Of a DNA stretch of 7,606 nucleotides, positions 6,482 to 7,606 are shown one piece after another (within the stretch, counting starts at the first letter, position 1; every line of letters begins with the position of its first letter). This DNA comes from Oscillospiraceae bacterium (GTDB taxonomy: Bacteria; Bacillota; Clostridia; Oscillospirales; Ruminococcaceae). The stretch spans positions 1-7,606 of the forward strand of contig JAAVIG010000093.1 of the NCBI GenBank assembly GCA_014796735.1, written 5' to 3'. The notes beneath the pieces are model-generated. The model saw only the letters and a program-made list of their open reading frames with translations, did no database searches and had not been told where the DNA came from. The translations under genes were made by a program, and so were the position numbers.

Positions 6482-7606
6482 TTATTCAACTAATTTTGAA
6501 TATACATTATACAGTCCTCCATAATTATCTATTCCTATTAGCATTTGTGCCACTACTTTTGATTGCAGTGGACTTCCCTCCACATCTGGATTTTCGGGCA
6601 GCAATTTGCTAATATCCACTCTTATAACAGCTGTTTTATTTCCATCAGATGTTTTGCCAACAATATAGTTAATCCGAAAATTTGTACTACCAACTTGTGC
6701 GACCTGAAGGAAGTATTTTATTAGAAGAAAGCTATTAAGAAATGCAACGTTTTTTTCATTTGATGGTTGAATTTTATATTGAAAATTTTTGCTGCCTGTT
6801 TTACCCGTGTAAATAACTGAATCGTCAATAGTAATAATATCTTCACTTACGACACCCGCAACTCCTTCAAAAAAATCAAACTTGATTTCTGATTTTGAAT
6901 ATGATGCCACTTCATAATATATGGGTGAAATCACACTACCTTCAGTATAGTCAAAGTATTGAATTGGATAGATTTCACCATTATATTTTATGTAACCAAA
7001 ATCGTTTGAAATATCAGAAGAAATTATTTCAAAAGCTTGCATTTTTTCAGATGCATCATTGTTTATGATAGAGTGAGCACCATATATATGTCCATCGATG
7101 TAATAAGGAACATATTGTATTTTTTTACAATTTATGCATACACAAACTCTATAATTTCCATCTTGTTTTAAGAATTCATAATTATGATTAAATGCATCGT
7201 TGTCATCATAATCATCAAAACAGCTTTTATATAAACAATTAGTCTTAATATCTGAGGAGTCTAACTTTCGAGGGTCAATCAAATCATCAATTCCATCTCC
7301 ATCCGAATCTATTCTTGTAGGATCAGAAAGAATCGGCAAAACTCTGGCGCCAGCAATAGCCGCTCCGAAGTTTATGCCATAATCGCTCTGAAAACGTTCT
7401 AATCCCTCCTCCACATAGGAACATTCAACAAATCTCATACACTGCTCAATTGTTGGAAGCATTATATTTCCGCTTACATCATAAGTAATCAAGCCGTTTT
7501 CTATCCAATGCTCAACACCGACCTCTTCCCAGTCTGTCAATGTATCATTGTCTGTGTCAATATTATTATACGCGCTCAATTTTCCTTTTAGCTCTATCAA
7601 CTGGTA
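6482..7606 (-). CDS. Cassette A: constant module with unrecognised C-terminal domain, 5' end outside window
   Basis: The frame is open from the window edge (YQLIELKGK) to a TAA at 6482-6484, so the true start is upstream and unseen. Counting from L at 7600, residues 1-106 are most of the constant module, with NIDTDNDTLTDWE and DSDGDGIDD motifs. The 266 residues beyond are unlike cassettes B and C and are not recognised. They include an acidic, aromatic stretch (FDDYDDNDAFNHNYEF), a CVCINC cluster at 153-158 that could bind a metal or form disulphides, and then mixed strand-rich sequence ending in YNVYSKLVE. Whether this copy is joined to a complete VWA-bearing head, making it the expressed version, cannot be told here. 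The predicted partner is the six-helix protein after a 173-base spacer. Confidence 0.75.
   Translation of the reverse strand, partial: YQLIELKGKLSAYNNIDTDNDTLTDWEEVGVEHWIENGLITYDVSGNIMLPTIEQCMRFVECSYVEEGLERFQSDYGINFGAAIAGARVLPILSDPTRIDSDGDGIDDLIDPRKLDSSDIKTNCLYKSCFDDYDDNDAFNHNYEFLKQDGNYRVCVCINCKKIQYVPYYIDGHIYGAHSIINNDASEKMQAFEIISSDISNDFGYIKYNGEIYPIQYFDYTEGSVISPIYYEVASYSKSEIKFDFFEGVAGVVSEDIITIDDSVIYTGKTGSKNFQYKIQPSNEKNVAFLNSFLLIKYFLQVAQVGSTNFRINYIVGKTSDGNKTAVIRVDISKLLPENPDVEGSPLQSKVVAQMLIGIDNYGGLYNVYSKLVE
7283..7606 (-). repeat. Constant module, copy A (partial at window edge)
   Basis: This is the third copy of the module. Bases 7451-7606 match 2500-2655 at 147 of 156 positions. Similarity ends just after the second Asp-rich motif, where the three C-termini diverge. 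Confidence 0.9.

Noticed and set aside
1018..7606. CRISPR array or insertion sequence explaining the repeats
   Set aside because: The repeats are long, in-frame coding modules within larger genes, with no short regular spacers, transposase or terminal repeats around the units.

Overview
The window is AT-rich DNA with every supportable gene on the minus strand. It has purine-rich Shine-Dalgarno sites (AGGAGG, GAGGAG), GTG and TTG start candidates, bacterial thrombospondin type-3-like calcium motifs, a VWA-like domain and a CBM2-like fragment. Together these suggest a low-GC Firmicute of the class Clostridia, possibly a gut or rumen Lachnospiraceae/Oscillospiraceae-type organism. That assignment is inference; no rRNA or other taxonomic marker is present.

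Read in the direction of transcription (high to low coordinates), the window holds three copies of one cassette design. Each copy has a nearly identical constant module of about 111 residues, bounded by two Asp-rich calcium-type motifs. The module is followed by a completely different C-terminal domain and then by a small, unrelated gene with membrane segments. Cassette A (7606-6482, running off the window edge) has an unrecognised C-terminus and is followed by a six-helix membrane protein (6308-5529). Cassette B (5365-3908, with a frameshifted 5' remnant to 5502) has another unrecognised C-terminus. It is followed by a C-terminally anchored protein gene (3891-3262) broken by an in-frame TAA. 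Cassette C (3123-1018) keeps more of the upstream VWA-like region and carries a class 3 lipase domain with an apparent Ser/Asp/His triad. It is followed by a four-helix membrane protein (1001-504) whose AGGAGG site lies directly after the lipase stop codon.

This layout resembles polymorphic toxin loci: a conserved delivery or anchoring part, interchangeable toxic C-termini, a cognate immunity gene after each, and displaced orphan cassettes that can be recombined onto a full-length gene through shared sequence. Cassettes B and C have no convincing translation start of their own, and homology in B begins abruptly 27 bases after the preceding gene. Both points favour silent cassettes that depend on recombination with an expressed head gene, probably upstream of base 7606. 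The toxin and immunity roles are inferred from layout; only the lipase domain is recognisable from sequence.

The far end (195-1) holds the start-less beginning of a CBM2-like reading frame, probably part of another surface protein or a remnant of one. It is preceded by a perfect 13-bp inverted repeat (211-247). The roughly 300 bases from 196 to 503 contain no supportable gene. A long inverted repeat of about 120 bp (6342-6460) separates toxin A from its partner gene, unlike the tight coupling seen in the other two pairs.
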